Shown here piece by piece: positions 48,979 through 57,270 of a stretch of 64,000 nucleotides of DNA. The DNA comes from a virus. Position 1 is the stretch's first letter. Each line of letters opens with the position of its first letter. Location of the stretch: positions 1 through 64,000 of the IMG/VR virus record IMGVR_UViG_3300035180_000978. One strand, 5' to 3'. Below the pieces are notes generated by a model. That model was not told where the DNA came from. It did no database searches and saw only the letters and a list, made by a program, of their open reading frames with translations. The position numbers were made by a program, and so were the translations under genes.

Positions 48979-49692
48979 CTATTCGTCGCCAGACAGTGCG
49001 GCCGACAGCTCGTCGACCTCCGTCTTGCGGCGGTCGTCACCTTCAACCTTTACTGCAAGGGTGGAGGCCTTCAGGACGTGGGCCATCGACTTCTTGTAGA
49101 TGCCGTCCTCGCCCCCTTTCTGAATGTCAGCGGGAGTCATGTTGGTCGTGAAGATCGTCGACCGAAGTCGACTCGAACGATCCCTGACAAGATCCTCGAA
49201 CAGGTCGGTAGCATAGCCGGCCATGTACCCGGTACCGGGGTGACCTTCCTTACCGAGGTCATCCACGATCAGTAGGTCCACAGCCTTAGCTCGATCAAGG
49301 ATTGTCTGCGTGCGAGTAGCGTCGAAGTAGGTCTTGTTCACATCCGAACGCAGAAGGTCCGCAGCTCGAATGAACAGGGTCGTGAAGCCATTGCGACGGG
49401 CATGCTTTGCGCACACGACGGCCGCACTGGTCTTCCCGGTGCCGTTCGCACCCCAGAGCAAGAGGCCGAAGCCACGACTCATGGCGTCCTGGATGCGCTG
49501 AACGTACTTGCCGACGATTCGCTTGTGTTTCCCTTCGGAGATGCCGTCGAACGAGGCGGACCAGTAGCGTTCCGGTAGCCGCATGAGCACCAGGTCCTCT
49601 TGGGTCAGAGGACGAGCCGGGCGCACGACCACCGGTCGCTCAGCCGTCACCCCACCCAACGTCTTTTTCTCCTGTCGCACCGCGTTCATCAT
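48979..49692 (-). CDS. DnaC-like helicase loader (AAA+)
   Basis: The protein has 237 residues from ATG 49692 with AAGGGCG upstream. GANGTGKT (81-88) is Walker A, LLIVDDLGKE is Walker B, and TIFTTNM is the sensor I region, as in DnaC/IstB-type AAA+ ATPases. It would load DnaB on single-stranded DNA at the origin. It overlaps the initiator gene by 53 bases. The motif-A sequence at 49225 encodes GTGYMAG. Confidence 0.85.
   Translation of the reverse strand: MMNAVRQEKKTLGGVTAERPVVVRPARPLTQEDLVLMRLPERYWSASFDGISEGKHKRIVGKYVQRIQDAMSRGFGLLLWGANGTGKTSAAVVCAKHARRNGFTTLFIRAADLLRSDVNKTYFDATRTQTILDRAKAVDLLIVDDLGKEGHPGTGYMAGYATDLFEDLVRDRSSRLRSTIFTTNMTPADIQKGGEDGIYKKSMAHVLKASTLAVKVEGDDRRKTEVDELSAALSGDE
49225..49236. 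repeat. Motif A palindrome
   Basis: GTACCCGGTACC contains the exact 11-base motif-A core and lies inside the helicase-loader gene. Confidence 0.55.
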
Positions 49693-50470
49693 ATTCGCCC
49701 TTGTTGAGGGCCCTCGTTCTGGAATCGTTGGAAACTCTGTCTGTTCCGATCTTCTGACCCGAGAGAAGCTCCTGACCGATCGAGTCCAGGAACTTCAAGC
49801 ACCAGCCAATCGTGGGGTACCCTCGAAAGTTGTGTCGTCGAGTGATGGACGTCCAGTTCTCGATAGTCAGCTCCACCAGCTTCGTAGCTCTGTCAGGACC
49901 GATCCTCGCGATCAGGTTCTTCGCGATGGACATGCTCTGGATGTCCCACTTGACGATCTCGACGGTCGGGAACGAACGACTCCATGCATCCTTCCAGTGA
50001 CCGTAGAGCGTATGTGAGCTGAACTTCGGGTCCTTCCTCGGCCTCTCTTCGTCCTCCCTGTCCATTCCTTTCCGAAACGGCTTGGCAGCTCTTCGCTCAT
50101 CCACGGCCTTGGACCGCTCGGCACTACTTTGCGAGAGCGATGCCAAGAGCTCATCGCGGGTGTCATTGAACACAGTCGGTGGACGCGACTGATACAGCGC
50201 CACCGGATTGGTGAGCTGCACTTCCATCACGCTGTCGACTCGATTCAACACGACAAGACCTGCTCTCTCTAGCTGCTCTACCTGATCGCGCAGCTTGGAG
50301 AGGCCGATACCTCTTGCTACTGCGTGACCCTCGAAGTCGATGCTCCCATTCTCTTGCTCCGTGAGGAGCCACACATACGTGCGAAACGCTCCGTCGAGTA
50401 CGTTCGAATCTCGAAGCGTTTCATGGGTTGGCACAATTCGTTCCTCTGGCCTTCGGACTTTCCACTGCAT
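49640..50470 (-). CDS. Replication initiator-like protein (winged helix)
   Basis: The protein has 276 residues from ATG 50470 behind GGGAGAG. The N-terminal 90 residues (LDGAFRTYVWLLTEQ, GIGLSKLRDQVEQLERAGLVVLNRV) form a winged helix-turn-helix as in phage replication initiators and DnaD-like proteins. The C-terminal part is basic and polar, with LVELTIENW-x-GYPTIGWCLKFL. It precedes the helicase loader, matching the usual initiator-loader order. The 231-base gap upstream is a candidate origin. Confidence 0.7.
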   Translation of the reverse strand: MQWKVRRPEERIVPTHETLRDSNVLDGAFRTYVWLLTEQENGSIDFEGHAVARGIGLSKLRDQVEQLERAGLVVLNRVDSVMEVQLTNPVALYQSRPPTVFNDTRDELLASLSQSSAERSKAVDERRAAKPFRKGMDREDEERPRKDPKFSSHTLYGHWKDAWSRSFPTVEIVKWDIQSMSIAKNLIARIGPDRATKLVELTIENWTSITRRHNFRGYPTIGWCLKFLDSIGQELLSGQKIGTDRVSNDSRTRALNKGEYDERGATGEKDVGWGDG

Positions 50471-50701
50471 CCATCTCTCCCGTGCTCGTCGTCATGTTCT
50501 TGGGGGCCCCGTTGAGGGAAGGTGAGGAGAGAGGGTGCCGGAAGAAAGTTCGTAGGTACACCCATAAGTGCGCCAGTGCTTGCAGTAAGGTACCGCGCCA
50601 GCGACTCGTGCGCAAGCACGCGGTGTCCCGCTACCGTGCCCTTCCGGCCCAGACTGCGCGAACTGCGCGCACAAAACTGCGTCACCGCGTCAGAATTGCA
50701 C
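50471..50701. other. Largest non-coding stretch, candidate origin or promoter region
   Basis: No convincing gene lies here. On the minus strand TTGCGC (17-base spacer) TACCTT could be a promoter reading towards the initiator gene. A CGTGC-N4-GCACG inverted repeat, direct repeats GCGCAGTT/GCGCAGTC, a motif-B-like CAGTGCTTGCAG and a pyrimidine tract with CGGCACCCTCT also occur. The position directly upstream of initiator, loader, DnaB and primase fits an origin, but iterons are not obvious. Confidence 0.4.
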
Positions 50702-51493
50702 TCATTCTTGGAAGAGCAGCTGCTGCTTCACCGAACGGCATCCAGCCATTTTCTGGCTGAACGACAGGCCCTCGTCGATGCCCTGGAGCCGCGTTCGTGA
50801 CGTCTGCACGTAGTCTTTACCCTCAGCATCCCGCTCGATGCCGAAGAACCGACGTCCACGCTGGAGGCAGGCCACACCAGTGCTCGACGAACCGGCGTAC
50901 GCATCCAAGACCAGCTCTCCCTGGTCGGTGAAGTCCTGAACGAGCTCGCGCATTAACGACACTGGCTTCGGCGTCTCATGCAGCCTCTCGACGCGCTCCA
51001 CTCCATGACGCCAGATGCCACGCTTACCGTGCGCGTTCCAGTGCATGGAGCCGCCACCTTTTACGCGCTTGTGCATGATGGCGATACCTTCTGCGGCCTG
51101 GGCCGGTCGGTCGCTGGATAGCTGTGGTGCTCCATCGACACGGTCCCAGACACCAGCTCGGATCCACTGCTTCTCTCCAACCGCCTGCTGGTAGAGACCG
51201 AACATCTCCAGTGGGCAGAACACCAAGACCCATCGACGCGTGACGCGCAGCAGCTCGTGTACGAACTGGACGTTCTTCAGCGAATCGAAGTCGATGGCGT
51301 GAACGCGCGTACCTTTGCCTTTCTTCGCAACGCTGCGAGCGCCCTTGTGCGTCTTCTTGTCGTACGGAGGATCCGTGATGCACGCGTCGAACGTGTCATT
51401 GGGAAGTGTCTTCAGGAAGACAGTGCTGTCTGCCTTCACCACTTCCCAGTTCTTATTGCCTTCGATCACATGCCCCAAGCTCATCGTCTCCAT
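50702..51493 (-). CDS. DNA adenine-type N6/N4 methyltransferase
   Basis: The protein has 263 residues from ATG 51493; a second in-frame ATG at 51484 has a closer GGAG. DPPYDKKTHKG (motif IV at 41-44) comes before LDAYAGSSSTGVAC (motif I near 198), the order of beta-class amino methyltransferases. The target base would be adenine N6 or cytosine N4. No partner restriction enzyme is visible. With the C5-cytosine enzyme at 21 kb the phage carries two methyltransferases, probably against host restriction. Confidence 0.85.
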   Translation of the reverse strand: METMSLGHVIEGNKNWEVVKADSTVFLKTLPNDTFDACITDPPYDKKTHKGARSVAKKGKGTRVHAIDFDSLKNVQFVHELLRVTRRWVLVFCPLEMFGLYQQAVGEKQWIRAGVWDRVDGAPQLSSDRPAQAAEGIAIMHKRVKGGGSMHWNAHGKRGIWRHGVERVERLHETPKPVSLMRELVQDFTDQGELVLDAYAGSSSTGVACLQRGRRFFGIERDAEGKDYVQTSRTRLQGIDEGLSFSQKMAGCRSVKQQLLFQE

Positions 51494-51917
51494 TGCTAGT
51501 CGAAGCTGACTCGGTGTGTCTACGCCTTGGCATGTCTGGCTGGACTGGCGGCACTCCTTCCGACTCTGCTTTCGACTTTCTCTTGTCGCGCCTGACCTGC
51601 TTGACTCGGTCGGCCCTTGCTTTCACCGCATCTGCGATGACCTTCTCTTGGCTCGACGACTGCTTCGAGAGTCCGGCCTCGACCTTTGTGAAGCACTCAG
51701 AACAGTACCGAACCTTGTGCGTTCTGTGGCTGGCAGAACTTGCTGACTGGGCACGCACCGTGACCGTAGACATGTTCTTGGCCGTAAAGACAACGTTGCA
51801 CTTTCCACATGCGACCCCGGCGTTCTTGGCCTCCTTTCGACAGTCAGAACACTCGGTGGACGAGTAGTCGCACATCAAGAGGACGGTACCGCAGTGCTTG
51901 CACGACTTGGCTGTCAT
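51453..51917 (-). CDS. Multi-zinc-ribbon protein
   Basis: The protein has 154 residues from ATG 51917. The cysteine pairs CKHCG, CSDC, CGKC and CSEC form two or more zinc sites in the first 75 residues. The second half is highly basic (KARADRVKQVRRDKRKSKA). This is a nucleic-acid- or RNA-polymerase-binding type composition. No family is recognised. Confidence 0.65.
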   Translation of the reverse strand: MTAKSCKHCGTVLLMCDYSSTECSDCRKEAKNAGVACGKCNVVFTAKNMSTVTVRAQSASSASHRTHKVRYCSECFTKVEAGLSKQSSSQEKVIADAVKARADRVKQVRRDKRKSKAESEGVPPVQPDMPRRRHTESASTSNGDDELGACDRRQ

Positions 51918-51923
51918 TCCAGG

Positions 51924-52109
51924 TCATCCTTCGGTGAGGAGCTTTTTTCCAGATTGCGCGTGCGTCTGCACGTTGGCCTCGAGCGTGGACGTTGCGCATC
52001 CAGTGCACCGAAAGTTCGACTTGCCGGCGGCCGTGAGCGTTCCCACCGGAAACTTGAAGTGCTTGCCACAGTTCGTGCACGAGACCGATTCGAGCTGGTT
52101 TGCATCCAT
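51924..52109 (-). CDS. 61-residue zinc-ribbon protein
   Basis: ATG 52109 follows GGAG at good distance. CTNCGKHFKFPVGTLTAAGK then FRCTGC form a CxxC-CxxC zinc ribbon. The short tail is polar. Such phage mini-ribbons often bind single-stranded DNA or transcription proteins; the role is unknown here. Confidence 0.65.
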   Translation of the reverse strand: MDANQLESVSCTNCGKHFKFPVGTLTAAGKSNFRCTGCATSTLEANVQTHAQSGKKLLTEG

Positions 52110-52142
52110 GATGATCTTCTCCGTTCCACACAGTAGTACCAA

Positions 52143-52463
52143 CTACGAACCGTCTTCGCCATCTGGCTTCTTGTTCAACTCCGCCAGGACTTCCTTGGAT
52201 GGATTGTCTTGCTCGACGGCTGCCTTCGCGTGTCTACTTGCTGCGAGTGCGAGGCGTCGATGTTTCGAGCGCCTCTTTTCGAGCTCGACGCACGCATCGT
52301 AGAGAGTGATCGCGAGCGAGTCCCACGCGAACATGCACGAGTCACAATCTCCGGTGGCGCCGAAGTTCGGACAGGGAACCTGCGTGATCTCGCGCGTCGG
52401 ACATGCCTCAAAGAGGACATGCACCAACGGCTCCCTGTCGACTCTGCTCGGTTGCTGGCTCAC
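52143..52463 (-). CDS. Hypothetical protein
   Basis: The gene encodes 106 residues from a GTG that overlaps the upstream stop by four bases. CPNFGATGDCDSC may bind metal, followed by a basic helix (LEKRRSKHRRLALAASRH). No family is recognised. Confidence 0.6.
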   Translation of the reverse strand: MSQQPSRVDREPLVHVLFEACPTREITQVPCPNFGATGDCDSCMFAWDSLAITLYDACVELEKRRSKHRRLALAASRHAKAAVEQDNPSKEVLAELNKKPDGEDGS

Positions 52464-53146
52464 AGCGACTCTTTCTTGCCCTTCTTCAGCGCCTTCTTCA
52501 CGGCGAGGTCGGGCCCGAGGATTGCCCCGGCGATCGCCACATCATAGATCTCGTCGCAGTCGACCGTCACCGTTGTCGAGACGGGAACGTCGTCCATGCA
52601 CTCACTGACATCATCAGCCTTGAGGATGCCGAGTGTGACGAGCGCCTCGAACTTCTCCTGTGAGAAGTACGGAGGCGGTGGCTCCGGGATAACCATGCAC
52701 GTGCCGACGAGCGGCTTCCCCGTCTCCTCTTCCTTCTTCTTGAGGAGAGCAATGGCTCGGTCCCTATTGAGGACCTTCTTTCCGTAGCTGCCGTTCTTGC
52801 TGACCGCGGCGAAGCCTTCGCCAGCCTCCAGTCGAACCTCGCGATCACTCAGTGTGGGAGCGTTCTCGGCGAGCATCTCGTCGACTTCCTTGCGGAGAAC
52901 CTTCTTGCGACGATCGAGAGCGTTGGCAAGACGCGTCACCAGAACGAATGCGCGCACCTTCTCCACCGGGCTCATGTCCTTCACACTGCCGTGGAAGACG
53001 AGGTTCTTCGACTTCTCTACGAGCGTGAGCGCTCTATCGCTCGGCGCCTTTTCGAGGTCCTCGCGGGTGACGTCCACCACTGCGGACAGCGCCACAATGC
53101 GGACCGCCTCGTCGCTCTTCTCTTCCGTCTTCTTGTCCTTGCTCAT
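52460..53146 (-). CDS. Hypothetical helical protein
   Basis: The protein has 228 residues from ATG 53146 behind AAGGAG. Residues 55-100 are a long charged helix (RLANALDRRKKVLRKEVDEML), followed by a mixed domain with KNGSYGKKVLNRDRAIALL. The layout recalls phage Gam- or gp157-like host nuclease or recombination inhibitors, but the similarity is weak. Function unknown. Confidence 0.55.
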   Translation of the reverse strand: MSKDKKTEEKSDEAVRIVALSAVVDVTREDLEKAPSDRALTLVEKSKNLVFHGSVKDMSPVEKVRAFVLVTRLANALDRRKKVLRKEVDEMLAENAPTLSDREVRLEAGEGFAAVSKNGSYGKKVLNRDRAIALLKKKEEETGKPLVGTCMVIPEPPPPYFSQEKFEALVTLGILKADDVSECMDDVPVSTTVTVDCDEIYDVAIAGAILGPDLAVKKALKKGKKESL

Positions 53147-53165
53147 CGTCTTCTCCTTGTCTTGC

Positions 53166-53477
53166 TCAACCAAACGATCTTTCGCACTTGTCGCAGTGCA
53201 AGCAGCCACAGCTGAACATCTTGCACTGTCGAACCGTTCCTTCTTTGCATGGGCACGTGTCGCCATCTACGATTCGACGAAGCGCTGACGATACCTTCGA
53301 CAGCAGCTCCTTCTCTCGGTCGGTCAGCAGACCGTCTTTCGACGCTGGGCCGCCCCAACCACAAGGTCCGTCCATTTGATCTCTGATGGCGTCTCCTTCG
53401 GGCCCGTCGCTCTTGCCGTTCTTTTCGAGCTCATAGAGATCCAAGGTGAGCCGCAGCATCTTTTCGAACGGCTTCAC
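53166..53477 (-). CDS. Cys-rich tail protein, unknown
   Basis: The protein has 103 residues from a GTG at 53477 that overlaps the upstream stop by four bases and has GGAG upstream. A longer frame from 53516 would overlap more. The last 30 residues hold CPCKEGTVRQC, FSCGCLHCDKC, a dense cysteine group likely binding zinc. Function unknown. Confidence 0.6.
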   Translation of the reverse strand: MKPFEKMLRLTLDLYELEKNGKSDGPEGDAIRDQMDGPCGWGGPASKDGLLTDREKELLSKVSSALRRIVDGDTCPCKEGTVRQCKMFSCGCLHCDKCERSFG

Positions 53478-53878
53478 GGCAGCTCCACATAGCCGGTGCA
53501 GTTCGTCATTGGACACTTGATAGTCTCGCCCGCGGCGAGCTGGTCGACGAAGTGCTTGAAGTGATCCGAGTCGCGCATGAGTCGGATGATCAACTCAGGC
53601 AACAGCCTGAAGACCAAGGCTGCCTCGTACACGCAGTCGTACTTGTTGTAGCCGTTGACATGCCCTCTCTTCGTTCCTTCTGGATACTCGGTGGCAGCTC
53701 CAACGTCGCACGTACAGGAGCAGTTGTGCCAGTCGTGCAAAGCAGTGACGATCAACTCGTCATCGCTCATGTCACGGTGACTCTTCTTCTCCTTGGCGAG
53801 ATACTCCTTCTTGCGCTCCATCTGAGCGTACTTCTCGGGGCCGAGCTTCTCCCGGAGCAGCTTGTTGAAATCAACCAT
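53474..53878 (-). CDS. Hypothetical protein with Cys groups
   Basis: The protein has 134 residues from ATG 53878, overlapping the upstream gene by eight bases. It carries HNCSCTCDVG near residue 52 and CPMTNCTGYV at the end, and DSDHFKHFVDQLA in between. A zinc-binding role is likely; no family is recognised. Confidence 0.6.
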   Translation of the reverse strand: MVDFNKLLREKLGPEKYAQMERKKEYLAKEKKSHRDMSDDELIVTALHDWHNCSCTCDVGAATEYPEGTKRGHVNGYNKYDCVYEAALVFRLLPELIIRLMRDSDHFKHFVDQLAAGETIKCPMTNCTGYVELP

Positions 53879-54053
53879 CTCCGCTCGTCCTCTTCAGGGT
53901 CTGAAGGATCCGCATATACGGCCAGCGCTCCTTGTCCGACCACTTCTTCGCGGTCGTCCTCAAGAAGCTGTCGACCACTTCGATCAGACGCTTCATGTCG
54001 TCGGTGTTCACCGCAAGCATTTCCTCATCCATGAGGACTGGTAGCCTTCTCAT
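53871..54053 (-). CDS. 60-residue helical protein
   Basis: ATG 54053 lies behind AAGGAGAG. The sequence is all helical with basic and acidic residues in alternation. No family is recognised. Its stop overlaps the next gene's start by eight bases. Confidence 0.6.
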   Translation of the reverse strand: MRRLPVLMDEEMLAVNTDDMKRLIEVVDSFLRTTAKKWSDKERWPYMRILQTLKRTSGDG

Positions 54054-54068
54054 CGACGCTCTCCTTGG

Positions 54069-54341
54069 TTACCAGGCCGCCTTCGGGATCTTGTCGCCGA
54101 TCTCGATGACTCCGTGAGGATCGACCGACATCAAGAAGAACGCGACCTTCTCGCCCTTCACGAATCGACCCTGGAGCGCCGTGCAGTTGTAGACGAAGGC
54201 GTCGATCTCACCCTTCTGGTCCATGATTCTGGCGTTCGGTCCCGAGTAGTCCTCGGTCGGACTCTTGTTCTCCACCAGCTCCACCTTGACCCGATGGTTC
54301 CCGGCTTTCCACACGCTGATTCCGTTCGTCTCGATCCTCAT
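54069..54341 (-). CDS. Small hypothetical beta-rich protein
   Basis: The gene encodes 90 residues from ATG 54341 behind AAGGAGAG. VWKAGNHRVKVELVE, FVKGEKVAFFLM and IEIGDKIP suggest a small beta barrel, possibly OB-like. Function unknown. Confidence 0.65.
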   Translation of the reverse strand: MRIETNGISVWKAGNHRVKVELVENKSPTEDYSGPNARIMDQKGEIDAFVYNCTALQGRFVKGEKVAFFLMSVDPHGVIEIGDKIPKAAW

Positions 54342-54352
54342 GTTCGCTCTCC

Positions 54353-54775
54353 TTACTCCGTTACGCTCTCGCCCATGTCTTCAGCAAACGCCTTGAAGCA
54401 CTTGCCGTTGTTGTCACAGAAGCTCTGGTGCGGAGGAGCCGTGTCCAAAGACATCATTGCTGCCCAGATCTGATCTCCGCAGTACATGCACCGCCCGACG
54501 CGAACCTTCTCACCGGGCACCCATGGGATGTACCGACCGATGGACAGAAACTGCGACTCTGTCGGATCGACAATCGTCCCCGCTTCTGTCTCCAGCCACC
54601 AGTGGCCACGACGCGAGTCTTTTGGCCAAAGCGGCACGTCTACGTGTCCCTTGACGATCTTCAGCTCGGGGAAGACCTTCACCATTTCTTCGACGGCAGG
54701 GCGACACTTTCCAAGAACGGCGTACTTCTCGCGAGCCAGGTAGGCCGCGATCCACTCCTTGTATTTCTTGTCCAT
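54353..54775 (-). CDS. Hypothetical protein with C-terminal zinc site
   Basis: The protein has 140 residues from ATG 54775. GHWWLETEAGTIVDPTESQF near residue 60 resembles a motif seen in some bacterial hydrolase-like proteins (W-x-E-x-x-G-x-IVDPT-x-QF). The C-terminal third has CMYCGDQIW and FCDNNGKCF, a probable zinc site. Function unknown. Confidence 0.6.
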   Translation of the reverse strand: MDKKYKEWIAAYLAREKYAVLGKCRPAVEEMVKVFPELKIVKGHVDVPLWPKDSRRGHWWLETEAGTIVDPTESQFLSIGRYIPWVPGEKVRVGRCMYCGDQIWAAMMSLDTAPPHQSFCDNNGKCFKAFAEDMGESVTE

Positions 54776-54776
54776 G

Positions 54777-55112
54777 TCAGTACTCGTACTTTTTCCCAGG
54801 GCCATCGAACATGGGAAGTGACTGAGGCTTCTCGTGCCTGACCACTTCGACCTCTGCCGGCTTGAGGGACTGTGGATCGAGCAGCATGTCTTCGACATCT
54901 TGGACGAAGAGCATGCCGAGCTCCTTCGTCTTGATGATGCACCCTCTGTTCTGGGTCGGTCGATCTGGAAGACAGAACAGACCCCAGAGAGCCGACGACG
55001 ATGTGTAGGCCGTCTGCTTGAACCCAAGCCGGCGAGCTATCTTCTCCGCGACATCGAAGTCATCGCCCTTGAACTCCATCTGCGTTAGTGCCGGACCCTG
55101 CTCGCCGCTCAC
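54777..55112 (-). CDS. Hypothetical protein
   Basis: The protein has 111 residues from a GTG at 55112 that overlaps the upstream stop by four bases and has AAAGGA eight bases upstream. No family is recognised. Confidence 0.6.
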   Translation of the reverse strand: MSGEQGPALTQMEFKGDDFDVAEKIARRLGFKQTAYTSSSALWGLFCLPDRPTQNRGCIIKTKELGMLFVQDVEDMLLDPQSLKPAEVEVVRHEKPQSLPMFDGPGKKYEY

Positions 55113-55312
55113 GACGTAGGTCCTTTCACCCACACGCGGGCATGAACCCAGAACCATCCGGGGGTCTCATCGATCTTCGAGTCGCTCATGATCTCGATGT
55201 CGTCGCCAAGGTCTTCACAGAAACCTATGGCCATCGCCAGGATGTTCGCGCGATCGCCGTCAGTCAGTGGTGGGTTTCGCTTCTTCGTCTCTTCGCTCTT
55301 GCTCATGGTCAT
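55109..55312 (-). CDS. 67-residue hypothetical protein
   Basis: ATG 55312 lies behind AGGAAAGGG. It overlaps the end of the upstream gene by 53 bases in another frame. The centre reads NILAMAIGFCEDLGDDIEIM. No family is recognised. Confidence 0.55.
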   Translation of the reverse strand: MTMSKSEETKKRNPPLTDGDRANILAMAIGFCEDLGDDIEIMSDSKIDETPGWFWVHARVWVKGPTS

Positions 55313-55745
55313 TGCCCTTTCCTCTTCGTCGCAGTTCTTCCCTTAGCTCTTCGTCGCTGAATGCAAGGAGCAGCATGGTGCCGTTGGCTCCTTGCCCACC
55401 CATCATCACTCTCTGCTTGCGAGCCGTTTGCTTCTGCACATGGATCGCACACAGCTCCATGTACCAAGCCTGCTCCGAGAGGTGTCCATTCACGTGAGCC
55501 TTATGCCCGCGCATGCGTCGCTCTCCGTTGCATCCACAGTCGAGGTACCCGGTATCGACAGCGACGACGATGTCGATCTCATCGGCATCCGCCCACGTTC
55601 GACGAACGTGCATGTGGACACCATCCACTACAGGCGTCCCTGGAGACACACAGAACATGTTCGCTCTCATGTCCCATGGTGGGCTGTGAGCAACTCGCAC
55701 TCCATCCAGGACTTCGACGATCTTTGCTGCGTTCTTGTTGCTCAT
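55260..55745 (-). CDS. Hypothetical protein
   Basis: The protein has 161 residues from ATG 55745 with GGAG upstream, directly behind a motif-B palindrome. DTGYLDCGCNGERRMRGHKAHVN contains Cys and His that may bind metal. The tail is charged (EELREELRRRGKGNDHEQERRDEE). The motif-A sequence at 55543 encodes DTGYLD. Function unknown. Confidence 0.6.
   Translation of the reverse strand: MSNKNAAKIVEVLDGVRVAHSPPWDMRANMFCVSPGTPVVDGVHMHVRRTWADADEIDIVVAVDTGYLDCGCNGERRMRGHKAHVNGHLSEQAWYMELCAIHVQKQTARKQRVMMGGQGANGTMLLLAFSDEELREELRRRGKGNDHEQERRDEEAKPTTD
55543..55555. repeat. Motif A palindrome, one mismatch
   Basis: GGTACCCGGTATC differs from motif A at one base and lies inside the gene at 55260-55745. 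Confidence 0.45.
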
Positions 55746-55752
55746 CTGTCTC

Positions 55753-55766
55753 CGCAAGCGCTTGCG
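55753..55766. repeat. Motif B palindrome, intergenic copy
   Basis: CGCAAGCGCTTGCG, a perfect copy, lies between two genes and ends only eight bases before the ATG of the gene at 55260-55745. It is the only full-match copy outside coding sequence. Confidence 0.8.
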
Positions 55767-55767
55767 C

Positions 55768-56088
55768 TCAAACCTCGTCGGCGATGACCTTGTCCTTGTG
55801 GTACCGAAGGACTACCGTACCCTTGCTAACCTCCGGGACCCGCAGCGCAACAAGCGTCAGTTCGTCTGTCGACTTAATGATCCCGAAGTGATCCGCGGCA
55901 ACCTTGAGAGCTGTGTCGTGATCCATGTGAGCAACTATGTGCGGACGTCCAATGTCGTTGACGAGGTCTCCGTTCGACGCTTCCTTCACATACGCTTGCA
56001 CGTCGAAGGTGGCCGGGTCCGGCAGCTTCAGGTCTCTGACGCGTGTGACGACCCAACCACAGAAGATCGGGGGCAGAGTCCAAACCAT
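55768..56088 (-). CDS. Hypothetical protein
   Basis: The protein has 106 residues from ATG 56088 behind GGAG. It starts MVWTLPPIFCGWVV and is mixed alpha/beta with no recognised family. A 154-base gap upstream contains a GGCC-N6-GGCC hairpin and a pyrimidine tract but no clear promoter. Confidence 0.6.
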   Translation of the reverse strand: MVWTLPPIFCGWVVTRVRDLKLPDPATFDVQAYVKEASNGDLVNDIGRPHIVAHMDHDTALKVAADHFGIIKSTDELTLVALRVPEVSKGTVVLRYHKDKVIADEV

Positions 56089-56242
56089 GTCGTGTCTCCG
56101 AGAGTGTTGAGGTGACTGGCCGTGGGCATGCGTGAAGCTGTCCGTGTGCTTCCGTATGGCTTGGGCCTGAGGGGGTTGTGGAGGGGATAGGATGATGGCA
56201 TTGAGGGCCTCGTGTGGCCAGGATTTGGTTTCGCCCGTGCGA

Positions 56243-56539
56243 TCAGTGGAGCGCTGGGTCCTTCGGCACATCTCCTTGTACGACCGCCTGTGGTTTCGAG
56301 CCCTCCATCGTCTTCAAGACCGTACGGAAGATGTCCTCCATGTCCTTGGCTGGGTCTTTCAGTCGTGGTGTCGAGCCGACCGCGAAAGCCTTGTCCTCCT
56401 GCCTCACCACCGCGAACACGAGCACGAACTCGCCATCTTGAGGGATGACGCGCGCCGCGAGCGTGCCGATGATCTCCGCCAACTGTCCTGCCTTCTGCGC
56501 TGACGCTTGCAGCGCCTTCGTGTCATCTTCCAGACTCAT
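56243..56539 (-). CDS. Hypothetical protein
   Basis: The protein has 98 residues from ATG 56539 with AGGTCG upstream. It has a helical start and a beta-rich middle (GEFVLVFAVVRQ), followed by LKDPAKDMEDIFRTVLKTM. No family is recognised. Confidence 0.6.
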   Translation of the reverse strand: MSLEDDTKALQASAQKAGQLAEIIGTLAARVIPQDGEFVLVFAVVRQEDKAFAVGSTPRLKDPAKDMEDIFRTVLKTMEGSKPQAVVQGDVPKDPALH

Positions 56540-56546
56540 GTTCGAC

Positions 56547-56942
56547 CTATCGAAGAAGCCCTCGGACCTCGTTCGCCTTTCCGATCTCCACCACCACCAA
56601 CACGCCAAAGACCTTCTTCGGCGCATCACTCTCATGACGATCGAACAACTCGAACGCTGCTCGTCTCGCATCTGCCAGGGCGTACGGAACCTGGACCACC
56701 TTCGCCATCTTGAGCCCGACCTCCACACCGCTATCGTCGGCCGCGCAGCATGCTTGAGCAGCCAGCGTCGGCAGTTCGCCGACCCAGTGGTCCTCCACGT
56801 ACACGAGGTACCTGGTTCCAGACCTCTTCATCGAGAAGGCTTGGTCGAGCCCGTATACCTTCTTCAACCTCGTCTGCCTCTTTTCCGTTCCCGTCCCCAT
56901 CAACATGGTGGAGACGCGCAGCGGCGAATCTCGCCTGGTCAT
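56547..56942 (-). CDS. Hypothetical protein
   Basis: The protein has 131 residues from ATG 56942, one base after the upstream stop. It contains a TRYLVYVEDHWVGELPTLA segment and a Cys pair (QACCAADD). The motif-A-like GGTACCTGGTTCC lies inside it. Function unknown. Confidence 0.55.
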   Translation of the reverse strand: MTRRDSPLRVSTMLMGTGTEKRQTRLKKVYGLDQAFSMKRSGTRYLVYVEDHWVGELPTLAAQACCAADDSGVEVGLKMAKVVQVPYALADARRAAFELFDRHESDAPKKVFGVLVVVEIGKANEVRGLLR

Positions 56943-56943
56943 C

Positions 56944-57270
56944 TCAGAGCTGCTCTTCGTCGAAAGAATCGAACTCAAAGTCGTCTACGCCTCCGTGCTC
57001 CTTGCACTTCACCAACTGCGTGACCGCTCCGTTGCTGGCTAGCGCATTGCAGCCGCATGCCCACCCGTACTCGACCAGCTCACCCTTCAGCAGGGCAACC
57101 TTGCTTCTGAGTGCTCGAATCGTCTTCCAGAATCCGATCATCTCGTTGATCGAGCGAATCGTGATGCTGTTGTCTCTCAGCGTCTGTCCTTGGCCTTTCC
57201 TTGCCAGGACAGTGTGAAGGCGCTCCAGGCTGGCCTTGGCCGCTCTGGCACGAGCGCCTTCATCACGCAT
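56944..57270 (-). CDS. Hypothetical protein
   Basis: The protein has 108 residues from ATG 57270, overlapping the upstream gene by eight bases. It is helical and basic at the start, with an acidic end (GVDDFEFDSFDEEQL) and a CGCNA-x-KCKEH cysteine site. No family is recognised. Confidence 0.6.
   Translation of the reverse strand: MRDEGARARAAKASLERLHTVLARKGQGQTLRDNSITIRSINEMIGFWKTIRALRSKVALLKGELVEYGWACGCNALASNGAVTQLVKCKEHGGVDDFEFDSFDEEQL

Noticed and set aside
49640-49692. Later start for the helicase loader to avoid the 53-base overlap
   Set aside because: The ATG at 49692 has the only reasonable ribosome site; later ATGs lack one.
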